DNA from: Heterobilharzia americana
Lineage: Eukaryota; Platyhelminthes; Trematoda; Strigeidida; Schistosomatidae
Reading direction: 5' to 3'
Assembly (NCBI GenBank): GCA_944470555.2
Contig: OX104134.1
Span: forward strand, 100,062,701 to 100,126,700
DNA length: 64,000 bases
Below the pieces are notes generated by a model. The model saw only the letters and a program-made list of their open reading frames with translations. It had not been told where the DNA came from and ran no database searches. The stretch's first letter is position 1. The number at the start of each line of letters is the position of its first letter. The position numbers and the translations under genes are program-made. This document shows, in pieces, positions 1 to 11,560 of this stretch.

Positions 1-1145
1 GCGCCACAGCAACATGGTTTTCATAACGGACACTCCTGTTGAACAAACCTCCTCATCATGACAGAGGAATGTGTTGGAGCTCATTTTCGCAAGCTGTCAA
101 TAGGCACCATGCTCACAGACTTCAGTGAAGAATCCTATAAAGAATCTGATGTAAAAATACCAGAAAACCTGTCCTTTTTTGGGTGTCGTGACGCACTGCA
201 ACCCTGGATTATGGACTTTCTGGACGACAGAAGGCAAAAGATGGGGTTGATGGGACGCTGTCCAGGTGGAGACTTGTGAAGAGTAGAGTTCTTCAGGGAG
301 CAGTCGTAGATCTACCTTGCTTACTAATGTTGATAAACTACCGGAAATGCTCACCTTTTCGGTGCTGCTATTCACCGGTGACATAAAAGTTCGGGGACCC
401 ATACGCAGTGATGCTGATAGGCGTGTTCTTCAGTCGGATTTGGGCGAACTGGTAGATTGGTTCAAACATAAGTCCCTGTGGAATAACTCTACTAAAAGTC
501 CGATGGCGTACATTTCCCACAGCAATTGTTTCCAGTGTCATGTTGATCGTACACCACCACTTCAAGTCCCTGAAACGAAGGACTTATGTGTCATCGCAGG
601 CCATGACCTGAAGCTTCAGCAGACTTCAGTACAGCTCTAGCAACGGCTTCCGTGTATTATGGCCCACCCAGAAGCTTTGATCACGATATGTCCAGGGTAC
701 TATATTCTACTTGTCTTAGACCCTAAAACACTGCGTTCAAGCTGCCAGTGCATGCATAAAAAGGCATGCTGAGGTACTCAGACTTGATCAAAGTCCAAGT
801 GGCAAGCTTGAAGTAGACCTTCTGAATCTACCCCTGGAGCAATAATCAGATCGGTTTGAATAATTTTCATCGTCTTGCCAAAGAAAAAGGGGTGGGCTCA
901 GATTGGCATTCCTGATCCTTAAGAATAATTTCGACACTGGTATATCCTCTCTTTTCTATCCTGAAAGGACTGATTATCCTCGAAGTCGCCATAAGAAAAT
1001 CTAAAATCCGTGACTAAATCAACCTAGCGTGAACCTGCTTTTCTCCCAACGTGTGGTCAACAACTGGAACTCCGTGCCTGAGGAAGTAACCTTAGCCCCT
1101 CCGGTCAACGTGTTTCGGTGAGAAGTTAAATCTTCACAGGGATAA
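1..1145 (+). mobile_element. Decayed non-LTR LINE (CR1/jockey-type), RT 3' half
   Basis: A dead reverse transcriptase of the CR1/jockey group. Around 140-270 the reading shows a peptide like the usual 'W(I)xDFLxDRRQ' segment, and 317-640 reads 'LLFTGDIKV..IRSDADRR.LQSDL..L', the palm motif C region. The catalytic F-A-D-D is changed to F-T-G-D, so one catalytic Asp is lost. At about 1042-1125 the C-terminal signature reads 'FSQRVVNNWNSVPEEV', the typical end of such RTs. Stops and frame changes separate the pieces. The 5' part lies outside the window. The family is assigned by motif only. Confidence 0.7.
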
Positions 1146-2986
1146 CTGATGCACGCATGAACACAAGACAATTAGCCTATTGTCCTTGTTGCTGAAAACT
1201 GCAAGCTGAACTGAAACGGAAAGTACTACTAAGTGGGTAGTGCAAATTGGTGGTGATTCGACTCTCTCCAAGTAGGCATTCAAAGGATTCTGGGGAACTG
1301 GTTTGATCCAACCCTGCTGGGAGGGTGATTAGGCAGCGGGATGAACGCCAGACACACAGCTTACTATTTCCCAAGCTTGTGTGGGTCCGTCGAGGCTAGT
1401 TTGACAACTGAGCATAAAACAGCTGATGAACGGTTTGGACGGGGGTTTAAGATTTTTTCTCTTACTATCTCATCCACTCTCAACCTTTCCATTCCAAGGG
1501 ATATAAGAGAAGCTCTAACAATCCATCCAGATGTGCATAAACACCCAGTCGTCGGATACTTGGTTGACTGTCCCGAGATACTCGTCCTTAATAAATGCTT
1601 TGACCAGAAGAGCAAACTAGTGGCACAAGAGCGATGCCAGTCTAACACGCGGGAACTTACTCAACCCGTTAATCAAAACGTCAACCACCACTACAACAAC
1701 ACCACTAATACTCAAAGAAGAGAAGAGGAGATGGACCGTTTGACAGAAAACCCTTACTATTTTAGTAATGATCAAAACAGTTGACAGCGACGCTGAATGA
1801 GTATATTCTAAACTACCTTGATAACTTAAGTTTACCGGTAAGTTGAAAGAGTTAACAAGCGTGGACAGCTCGGCCTTAAGAAAGCAATTGAAAAGGCAAA
1901 GGCTAGTAATGAGACAAAAACATCCATGATGAGGTTAAGATTATAGGCGAATATCAGGCAAACGTTAGGCAAAATTGGAAGCACATGACAATGTCAGAGG
2001 TAGAGGACAACAGTCTACATGAGGTCACACGAAGCTTCCCGGGACATGGTTAAAGAGTGTGTTCTCCTATTTTTCGGAGGCTGCTGATGCCAACGTGGCA
2101 CGAAATGTGTTTGTAGAACCACTGGATTTCAGGATAGCCAAGCGACCAGACGGTTTTCCAGCGTGGGTGCATTTCTTTCTGCGCCGGTGAAACTATATGG
2201 GTGGCATGTCCTATGTCTTAGGCGTGCTATCTTGCATTCTCTAGGCTTAAGGAAGGCAAATGTTGTTCGCTCGACGAAGCTGACTGGTCGAGGTTTCGCG
2301 TTAGGAGGCTCAATATTAAAGGGCCTGGTTTCTTTACACATTTTCGCGCTGTCGTCAAAGAGGATCGTCGGAGCAAAGTTGCGTCAATGAGTTACTATTA
2401 TACGTAGAAAAAGGGATATATTCTAGCTCCAAATACTGAGAAACGTCCTGGCGACATTCCGTTAATTTATGCGCAGAAAAATCAAATCACAACAAATAAA
2501 TGACGATGTCAGTGTTGGGACAACCGGTCGATGAGCCGCAACCTATCGATGGGGCGTTCGCACTTGAAACCATTGAACGAAGTAATATCCATTGCTAATC
2601 ATCCTTTTAATTCAAGTTGGATTTTCGGAAGTCAACCATACCGGGTGTGAGGACACGCCGTTGCCGATGTAGTTGAGTGAAGATAGCGCTGTTATCCAAA
2701 CTGACAGATGTAAAGAAATGTTTAACATCGGATTCCAACCCAGTCACTGACACTTTACACGCTTGTCACAACTTTCACAAGGGCAGAATGACTGACGAGT
2801 AAAAGGACTCTCGATATCTCATTTGGGGACCTGTTATCATCTCATGCACCGCGTACCACCTAAGGATTGCCTGACCATTACAATGAAAGTAGCACGACCG
2901 GATGTGATGCCAAATATTACATATTACGTGGATGTGCGCTACGATGCGACAAATATATGATTTCAGTACCAGTCCACAGTGAAGGT
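1146..2986. other. Unassigned stretch with one unrecognised ORF (1341-1784 +)
   Basis: I recognise no gene here. The longest reading is 1341-1784 (+), 147 residues, starting at a Met in weak context. It has an Asn/Thr-rich polar end and no domain I can name. Shorter overlapping readings on the minus strand (1177-1374, 1364-1648) and near 2129-2390 look like chance ORFs. The setting, between a dead LINE and LTR-like repeats, suggests old transposon sequence. Confidence 0.3.
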
Positions 2987-3660
2987 TGTAACGGCAAATT
3001 GATCTGAAAATCCCTCCCGATCACCCTTATTTGATTGTATTGACATTCATTTCAACATTTTTACCCTCGTTATGGATGGTGCACCTTTGACCCTAGCCAG
3101 TGTAATGTTGTTCGCTTGTTTAACTGTCTTATTTGGCTTTTCACTCGGTATTTGCCTTTGTATGTTTGAGACTTATTATGAATGTTTCACTTTCCTATTA
3201 TGTGACGCTGGACTGTTGACAAGGTGATGTTGTTTTACTGCGCCCGACATTCTGTTATGGTTCAACTTACGGTTGTGCTGTGATTACACTGTTTGTCTTT
3301 TGACTGTCTACTGGGAACGTTTGTTTGTTGATTTGATTCCTGTAGGCGGAGTTTCGATCTCTTTTGTCGGGAATATTCCTATTGACCGACAGTACGTATT
3401 TGCACCCGAGAACGTTTTGGACTGTATAGTTACCCAACGGCACTGTTGAGTACCACAGATTTTGTTACGAATCTACTGTTGAATTGCTACAAACCGTGTT
3501 TTGATATTTTGATCCAACCTTTGACTGTGCGTCACTCGTGGATGTTAGGAAGCCATACAGCAGAACGCAGGAACTAGTCAGATTCACGTCAGTTGGCACT
3601 GCCTAGTTATTTCCCGCGTTCGGGCCAAGATTATTGGATTCTGACCGCTACAAAGGTGAC
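2987..3660 (+). repeat. LTR-like dispersed repeat, copy A
   Basis: This segment starts TGTAACGG and is collinear with 15163-15870 (copy C, starting TGTAATGG) and in part with 13953-14420 (copy B). Shared blocks include 'gatctgaaaatccctcc' near the start, a stretch around 'tttgaccctagccagtgtaa', and 'gttacccaacggca' at about 3431. The TGTAA start, the length and several direct copies fit LTRs or LTR plus leader of an LTR retrotransposon. No matching terminal CA or primer-binding site could be fixed, so LTR identity is inferred. Confidence 0.5.
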
Positions 3661-6480
3661 AGTTGGCTGGCATATTCTTCTGAAGGAGCTGTGGCCGATG
3701 CAACGGAACTTTCAGAGACATCTTGTTTTGCTATACCTAAACAGGCTAGAATTATAATACGCTCTCATAACTATTAGATCGAGCCCGGTGCCCAACTTCT
3801 GCCGGGACTTCAGTGAGAATTATTGTCCGGAGATTTATGGCTTCCGCTTTCATTCTGATGACAGGTGGGGTTGCCATAAAATCATTCAACCGATGTTTCT
3901 ACGGGAGCTACAGTGATTCTATGTCTCCTTGAAAATTTCTGCCCCTTCAGACTGATTTTACGATCATGCAAAATGTTTTCTAGACAACTCCCCAAATTTA
4001 GACAGACACTGGAGCAATATCCAGTCAAAATGGATGGTTAATTTGGCTTAACGGGCTGGCTTTTTCTGGACACACTATGGGTGAGCTCGAAATAGCCATT
4101 CGGCGCTTAGGTCACTCCGACCAGGTTGGCGAATCTGCGAATCAGTATTAGTGTTTTCCTACCACTCACATTGTTCATTAGTGATTCATGTGGTCGAAAT
4201 GCTGTGCCCGTCTCTGCATAAGTCGACGAACGTAGATTTTATTCCAAAAATACTCGTATTTGACATGAATGGGAACCGAAAACCTCTCTGTTACTGGTTG
4301 GTCTGAGTAACCCTCGAAATAGTAACTCCCTAGCTGAGGTTAAAACCCCTGAATTTACTAAGGTGACTTTTAGAGTCACTTGTTGGCCACCTTTCAGAAC
4401 ATTACTTCTGTCGACAGTGTCAACCTACCGAGCACAGTAGAACTTACGTCTAAAGTGGTGCCAGCGCTGCGTCGTGAATTGACGGAGGTACTTAAACGAG
4501 AGTCATTGGTCTCCAAATAAGTGTCATGTGGCAGTGTTCCAGTGCCATAATGTTCCTACTTCATGGAGCTATTTGTGCTCACCGCTTGTGACTCAGAAAG
4601 TAGGACGAAAATTCGCATGTGCCTGAGGACATGCCTGACGACAAGAAAGTTCGCAAATGGCGGTTTGCTTAGTGTCCTTTTACTCCAGTATCGCCACTCA
4701 TCAGCTCAAGGGCTCTGAAGGTTAAGAGGCTTTCACTTTACTCGCACTGCAGGGTTTAATGGCCTCCCTGGGCTGGAAATAGACATGTTCCGAAACCGAA
4801 CTTTAGATCGATCTCTGTTGTGTTTCAATGCCTCTGTGGACGTGCTTCTTGTCCAGCCAGATGGCTTGCATGTATGTTCTTCGCTCGTTTCGATACTTTT
4901 CTGGCCCGGTTAGTTTATGAGCAGAATATTATATTGGGTGGTCGAGAATACTCCATAAGTGATAGCAGGACAAACCGGCTGATGGCGAACTCAAGCAGGT
5001 CAATGAAAAGTTTCTGATGTGCCCTCATATGCTCAGTAAACGATCGATCTTTCAGTATGTCTGTCTCACAGCCTCACTAGAAACCGAAGCACTGAGCTGC
5101 CTGTAGTTTAAATGGTACTGAAAGTGGAGGAAAGTTAGTTCTGAAGACATACTAGAATCAAGCGAAAACGTGAGGATTCCTGATCAAAAGAGGGTGGGAT
5201 GTAAGCCCATTTGTTAGGAACCATACACCTGCTGAGATGCAGTCAAAACGACAAGAGGAACTGGCCTTCATTCGATGGGTTACTGATCAATCACCCAAAA
5301 CCGTGAAACAAGGTGACTGCAACAACTAGTTTTTTATCTGAAACTTGATAGGATACGTGTGCCTCAGTGATGCCAACAGGATTATTCTAACTAGTGTTAC
5401 AAAGCTCCTGTCAGTCAACGAGTATGGTGGGAAATTTTCGTGCAGTTACATTCATACGGCTTATGCAATCCGGTTGGAATACTCTCACGAGGTCCAAACC
5501 ACTGTTCAGTTATTATCATGAACCCCCAAGCATATAGACTGCTCAGAATCTTCCGTTGGGTCGAAATTCGGACTGGTTATCGCCTAGCTGAAGACGTGGC
5601 GCTATCCGACGATAAAGCCGCCTAATATCTCAGCCACGCAACGTTCAATTTAAGCCGTCTGGACAGTTCCTGAAAGTATTTGTTTTTTCTTATTTGCTTC
5701 TGAATATATTGTCTTCTACTCTGGTTGGTACAGTTAATTACGCGTGTCATGACGTCACACTCGTTGGACTTTGATCATTCTGATGTAGGAAAAGTGAGCG
5801 ACGGTTTCTTAAGCTGTATTTCTGTGCCAGTGGAATATCTTCTTCATTTGAAGCAGTCAATCATCTTCCTGGTTCAAAAGGTTTGAAGGTAGACATACAA
5901 TCAGTTAATCAACCGATCGGCCCTCTGTAGGCAGTGCCAATATCTACTACCTGTATGACGGCAGATGGCTTCTTGCCTGGAGTCCATCTGGTCCACAGGA
6001 CTCCATATATCCATCTTAGTCATTTTAAAAAGCAGCAAGAAAAGGCACTGGGCCAACTTCTTCAAGAGCGGCAACCCAGAGTCACCATACTCTAATTGGA
6101 ACCGAGCTAGCATGGTGCTACGTCTGCCCACAGCTTACAGCGATCGTTAGGTTAAAGAGGATTATAAGGAATAGGGCACACCACTATCACATCCCCTCTG
6201 ACCCTCCCACGGTGTATCATACGCAACTCGGCAAAGCGATGCATATAAAGTTTGTGGCGTAGCCTAGTCGCGCTCGTCATAGCTCATCTCTCAACCCGTT
6301 ACTGGATGGCAGTTTCATCTTCCAGGTACGATGCGACTGGGCGGTTTTCCCCTGGATGAAAACAAACAAATGATCACAACACAGCATCCAGAGCCCCTAC
6401 CACGACGTCAGCCACAAGGTAAAAGTAAACAGAACCTCCAAGTGTGTCACTTTAAGTAGTTCTTAAGTCGTTTTCAACTC
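3661..6480. other. Degenerate sequence, probably internal part of an old LTR element
   Basis: No open frame longer than 76 residues is present and no domain could be named with confidence. Its place directly downstream of LTR-like copy A suggests gag/pol debris, but I could not find a reverse transcriptase YxDD box, integrase or aspartic protease motif that I would defend. Treat it as unassigned. Confidence 0.3.
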
Positions 6481-6502
6481 TTATTATTATTATTATTATT
6501 AG
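6480..6502 (-). repeat. (TTA)n / (TAA)n tail of the RTE element
   Basis: A run of TTA units sits exactly at the low-coordinate end of the minus-strand RTE copy. It is the short A-rich microsatellite tail usual at RTE-clade 3' ends. The RTE copy at 49914-52530 ends in the same way. Confidence 0.75.
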
Positions 6503-7126
6503 TCCCTTGGGTTCCTAATGGAGCATAGGGCTTCAGTGACACGTCTCCGATGCGCTTTGTTCTCTGAAATCTTTTGAACCTGGCTCCACAACAGCCCACA
6601 AGCTCTCATTTCCTCCTCGCACAATCCTCTCCACGTCACCTACAGCTTATACGCCCAACTCGTCGCTTCCCATGGAGGTTCCACTAGAGTGCCTGACGCG
6701 AGATGTCCTCAGTCTGCCATCTCCATCTCCATTTCCTCCTGCATATTTGTTGGGTGATAAGTTCTTGGTTGGTTTGTTGGCAGGCCAGAGTTCATTGTTG
6801 TCTATTCTTTCTGGCTATCTGAGCCTCAGTGACGAGCCAGGGTAGGCAGTTGTTGGTGAATGTGTGTAGTTTGTTATAAATGCCTTTCGTGGCGCGCCAA
6901 GTCTGTGAGCCATACAGAAGCACTGACCTGACTTTGGCGTTGAAAATCCGTATCTCGTTCCACATGCTGAGTGCAGAAGATCTCCACACTGATTTCAAGT
7001 TAACGAACGCTCGTCTTGCTGCCTTTCCGATCCTGGCTGGCGTTGACGTCCTCGTCTGTGCCTGTGATGCCTGCAGTTGAAACAGTGCTGCCTAGATAGG
7101 TGAAGGAGGTTACTTCCTCTAAGTTT

Positions 7127-8099
7127 CTACCGTTGATGGTGATTAGAGTTTGTTGTTGTTGGTTGGGTATCTTCATCACTTCCGTCTTCTCTACGTTCAC
7201 TTGAAGTCCCATCTTCCTTCGCTGCCTCTTCTGACAGCTTGTCATCGGCGAAATCCAGATCTTCTAGGTTGTTTTCCGCAGTCCAGCGTATCCCTCTCTT
7301 CTCGCTCCCTACTATTTGCTGCGTGATCCAGTCGACCACAATCAGGAATATCATGGGTGATAGTAGGTGGCAGCTTTGTTTCACTCCTGTCTCCGCTTCA
7401 AGAGCATCACTGGACTTCCCATTGTGAATTACTTGGCATGTGGCGTCTTCGTATAGTTTTTGAATGAGGTTGATAAAGGTTTGCGGCACTCCGTAGTAGT
7501 GAAGCAGTTTCCAAATTGCCTCTCGGTCGACGCTGTCAAAGGCCTTCTCAAAGTGGATGAAGTTGACGTGGATGGTTGACTGCCATTCCATACTGTGTTC
7601 TATGATGATGCTAAGTGTGGCGTTGCAATTTGGTCGGCACATGATTTGTACTTCCTGAAGGCAGCCAGCCTGTTCCGGTCGTAGTTTTGAATCCAGTGCA
7701 TCCTTTAGTCTCTCCAGGATGATGCGGCTTAATATTTTGCTTGGTGTGGGTGGACAGGAGAGTGATTCCGAGCCAGTTCTTGTAAACACTTAGGTCTCCC
7801 TTCTTCGGCAGTTTGACAAGGTAACCCTTCTTCCAATCGACAGGCAGGTACCTTCTCTTCCTTCCACACCTTCTGCAATAGTGATGTGGTGTGAGCATGT
7901 CCGCTGTTGTCTCTGCGTCTGTTTTCAGTGCTTTTGGTGGGATCCCATCTGGTCCTGCTGTTTTCTCGCATTTCAGTAGCTTTATGGAGTTCAGGACTTC
8001 CATTTTTGTTGGAGGATTCATGTTCACTTGTAGTTCTGTGGCTGGGATGCAGGTGGTGGTGGTGGTCGATTCAAGAGCTTTTTGAAGTGGTCGACCCAT
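7127..8099 (-). pseudogene. RTE copy 1 reverse transcriptase domain (broken)
   Basis: Reverse transcriptase palm and fingers of the RTE element. Motifs in order: 'KTAGPDGIPPKALK' (fingers), 'FEKAFDSVDREAIW' (motif A, with catalytic Asp), 'PMIFLIVVDWI' (motif B region) and 'LDFADD' (motif C). It is followed by '[13 protein letters not shown]' and 'FTYLGST', typical of RTE-type elements. The domain is spread over two overlapping frames (8099-7611 and 7789-7127). All catalytic Asp residues are visible, but the chain is frame-broken. Confidence 0.87.
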
Positions 8100-8818
8100 C
8101 GTTTCCTCTGTTTCTCTTCTTTCGTAATTAAATTTCGGTCATCCTCTTTTATTGGTTTCATCTGCGTTGATCTCTTCCCAGACAGCAAGTAACCTGGTTA
8201 TTTGACACAGTTGTCAGGTGTCTGTCTCTCCTACCTGCAGCCTGTTCTGCTTCACTTGCAAGTGTGTCGTAGAAGTGTCGTTTGTCTTTCCGTGCACTCT
8301 TCTTCACTTCTTTGTCCAGTGTAGTGTTTTATACATTGTACTCAGTTCCTCTTCTCGTCGTTGAGCATCCTTGCACTGCACTGGTTTATCTTCTGCTTCA
8401 CCATCCTCCTCTTCCTTCTCTGTCAGCTTCCATGTATCCATCGGGATCCATTCCACTCCTTATCTTCTTTCTTCTTCCTTCCTAATACGGCTGTGCAGGT
8501 TTCTTTCCACGTCTCTTTCAAAGACTTCCAGTGTTCTTCCACACAGGTTTCTTCAGGGATGTTGCTCAATATCTCTCATTTTGTCTTGATGTCTGGCTGC
8601 CGTGAAGATTTCCTTTGTAGTTTCATCCTTCAGTTTCCGAGTGTTGTACTTGAACTGTGGTCGATCACCAGCTCTCTTGAAGGCTTTCAGCTTGATTTGG
8701 AAGGTTCCTTGCACTAGATAGTGAGTGATCTGAACCTACATCTGCTCCTCTTCTTGACCTTGTGTTAAGCAGACTGCGTCTCCACTTTCTTCACACCGAG
8801 ATAAAGTCGATTTGATTT

Positions 8819-9515
8819 TTAGTGTGTCCATCTGGTGAAATCCATGTCGGTTTGTGGATATCCTTGTGCCTGGACACACTGCCTGACTCCAATCACCAAA
8901 TCGTTGAATGCACAGAATTCTGCAAACAATTCTCCATTCTCGTTCATCACCTCACCGAGCGCTTCTCGACTCAGGCTCATGCTTAGTTCTCTTCCTGTGT
9001 TGTCTGCTCCCAGTTTGGCATTCATGTCACCCATTAGAATTTTGATATTGCCACTTACGTCTTCTCCAGTGTTGACTGCAGTTGTCTGTAGAATTCCTCC
9101 TTCTTCTCTTCATCTGCATTATTTGTAGGTGCGTGGCGTAGCGTTGTATGACTGTGACCTTCCTTCCTTCCTTTTGAGTTGAACCTTGCTGTCGTGATCC
9201 TGGGGGAGACTGGTTCCCACTGCATTAGAGGAAGCCTTCGATGCCCTTAGGGACGTCATGATAGCCACCCTATAACTCAGTGTGCTCGTGGTTGCCATCT
9301 GCGTGACCGGAGTAGATTAGTGATTCTCCAGTTGACAGTTTGGAGAGTCCACTCCCATTCCATCTGCTTTCGCAAATTCCTAGCACTTCAATGTGATGCC
9401 TTGTCATCTCGTTAGCAATCTGGACTGCCTTACTGGGTTTAAACATCGTGCGGACATTCCATGTCCCCACGTTTACTTTCGCTTTCATCGAGAGAAGAGG
9501 AGACATATCGGCCAA
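8819..9515 (-). pseudogene. RTE copy 1 endonuclease domain (broken)
   Basis: APE-like (EEP fold) endonuclease of the RTE element, which in intact elements nicks target DNA for target-primed reverse transcription. The N-terminal piece (9515-9270) contains '[11 protein letters not shown]' and 'LGICESRWNGSG', with the conserved N and E of the family. The second piece (9034-8819) starts '[16 protein letters not shown]', the GDxNA catalytic box. The two pieces are out of frame with each other and stops lie between them. Confidence 0.85.
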
Positions 9516-9744
9516 TTGGCTTCCCTAAGGCAGGCTTTCACCAACCGGCGTCATTTCGCCTCTCTGATTCCAGCGAGGAATAATTTTGTTTTTATTTTTT
9601 TTAAATTTCGTTTGTGCTTTGAAGTTTGTTTAGCGGTTAGATTTGTTTTACGGGGTAGGGTTGCTATCCCTATGCCCAACCTTCCCTGTTTATGCGGGCT
9701 TAGGACCGGCTAGTAACTATTGAACTAGCAAACCAGGCGAGGTT

Positions 9745-10958
9745 ATTAAAATAATGATCTTCCTTTTTTTGTTTGAGCGGTTAATGTGTTAAACGTGTCG
9801 GACAATTTGTGATAACTTTTAGGTAAGGCCTATTCACTTCCCTCAGAAAATAGGAAACAGAACCACACTTGCATTCGTCCTCACGCTACTCGGTGGAAAG
9901 GCAGTCAAATGTGTACGGAAGCCCTGGTAGGTTGACACACTCAGAAAATGCTATTGCTGGAATTTGGGGAGATCCTACCCACGCACCTCCCGTCAATATT
10001 CTTTCTCTTGGTGTGATTTGTTGAAGGCGGTTGCCTGGCTGGGCGGATACTCCATACACTTGAGGCTCATACGTAGTTCAGGAAGCGAGAGCGTGGATGC
10101 GGGGAAATTAAAGGTTTTTGATGTATGTATGGGTTAGTCAATCCTTCCACAACACCCTCCGCTTTCAGGGTTGCTACCAGTGCCCTCTCTCCGAAGTGAG
10201 CCTGTTCCGACCCGGACATTCTGCTATCCCATTCTACCGCTAACCAATCGCTTCCGAACATTCGCGAGCCAGCAGCCGGCGTACCTGCATAACGTCTAAC
10301 CTTTTGCATCACATCACGACAAACAGTCCGCCAGTATTCTCAAAAAAGCCGCATTTATCCCAAGGTAACAGGTGAAAAGTCAAGAGTGGTGTTGAATGTG
10401 TTTTGATTTGTTCTTGTAATATATTCAAAAACATTGACCACTCATTTTGTTTAACTTCATTCAATTTGCTTGTGCAACCATACCTGACCACTTGTTTGGA
10501 CTAGTGTTACCATTGTATTTCGTTTCGGATAGAAGCTGCAGTAGCCGTTATAATTGAAGGTTTGTAATTAGGTTTTGTACATATATTTTATTGTAAAGGG
10601 CAGGCTTCGTAGGGTTCACTCACTGTTTGAATATACATTCGCTTTTGGCAACCGACTGTTTTGAATTTAGTTGGTTCTCACTTTGGGTTTTGGGAACCCC
10701 AAAAATTCATATCTTTGTTACGTGCTACTCAGTGGATTTGACTGGGTCCCAACAATGGCTGGAGACGGATATCATTGGAGTGTCCAGGAGCTCCCGGTCT
10801 CCTCTGCACGTACTTTCGAGGAAGTTTGATATGGACCGGTGACCTTGTGGTGACCATAGGTGAATCAACGCTAAAACAGCCTCAGATAGTGACCCAGTGC
10901 TTCGCACACACAGCCTGACTGCTGCCTTGAGGGTGCGACGGTTTTTGGCAGGCTTCGT
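9745..10958. other. Unassigned; possibly 5' debris of the Gypsy element
   Basis: No domain is recognisable. It lies between the RTE 5' end and a plus-strand Gypsy RT fragment, so it may hold LTR or gag debris. ORFs at 10067-10312 and 10309-10491 (minus) show no family motif. Confidence 0.3.
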
Positions 10959-11560
10959 ATGGCACGCCCCTGTCATCGAATCCCCGCACGTACGGATGAC
11001 ATATTGAGGACGGTAGTCACAACACCATTAGGCCCGCCTGAACTTCTCCACATGTGCTCCGGATTGCTAAATGCCTCACGAACCTTCCAGCGATTCACCT
11101 ACCGCATCTTGCGCGGTTTAGATCTTGTCTATCCCTACCCCGACGACATTGTTGTAGCGAGTCCAGACCGGGATAGCCACCGCATCCACTCGCACCGAGT
11201 TTTTGCGGGGCTTGACAAACACTTAGTTGCAGTTGATCCTGTCAAGTGCTAGCTTGGTGTATTTTTGCCGATCTTCTTTAATCATGCCGCCAGTGAGCAT
11301 GCCACTCACCCACTACCTGAAAGGGTACAGATCATTCAAGATGTTCCGGCACCAACGTCACTTAGAGCACTGCATACGTTTCTGGGGATGGTGGACTGTT
11401 ATCGCCGTTTTGTCCCCGGTGTGTGGGCATTTTGACCGTGCCAACCAACCTGTTGAAGTGCAAGTGTAAACTTTTAGCCTGACCCCTGAGGCATTGAAAG
11501 CATTTCGCAAGATCAAAAACGCAATATCAGATACTTCAGTGGTGCAAAGTGGCTATAAAA
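10959..11560 (+). pseudogene. Gypsy (Ty3) LTR retrotransposon RT fragment
   Basis: Part of a Gypsy/Ty3 polyprotein. The first frame (10959-11252) reads the RT segment from 'TVVTTPLGPPELL' through 'FQRFTYRILRGLD' to 'YPYPDDIVVAS', a Y-x-D-D catalytic box. A frame change near 11250 leads to 'HPLPERVQIIQDVPAPTSL' and 'LHTFLGMVDCYRRFVPG', the RT-thumb/RNase H connection. 'AFRKIKNAI' follows at about 11500. It is truncated at both ends. The minus-strand Gypsy remnant at 16.7-19.1 kb lacks much of this RT region. Confidence 0.85.

Larger units (their letters stand above)
6481..9744 (-). mobile_element. RTE-clade non-LTR retrotransposon, copy 1 (near full length, inactive)
   Basis: About 3.26 kb on the minus strand, the usual size of an RTE element. 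Its 5' end (9744) starts with the same AACCTCGCCTGG as the copies at 27290 (minus) and 49914 (plus), so the true 5' end is present; the 3' end carries the (TAA)n tail. In order it encodes an APE-type endonuclease (9515-8819), reverse transcriptase (8099-7127, with F-A-D-D intact) and a C-terminal domain ('VRSVLLYGSQTW' at about 6935-6900). The reading is split into at least five pieces by frameshifts and stops, so it is not active. I saw no clear target-site duplication. Confidence 0.88.

Noticed and set aside
1341..1784. 147-residue ORF as a host gene
   Set aside because: No recognisable domain, no splice context, surrounded by decayed retroelements; kept only as an unrecognised ORF.
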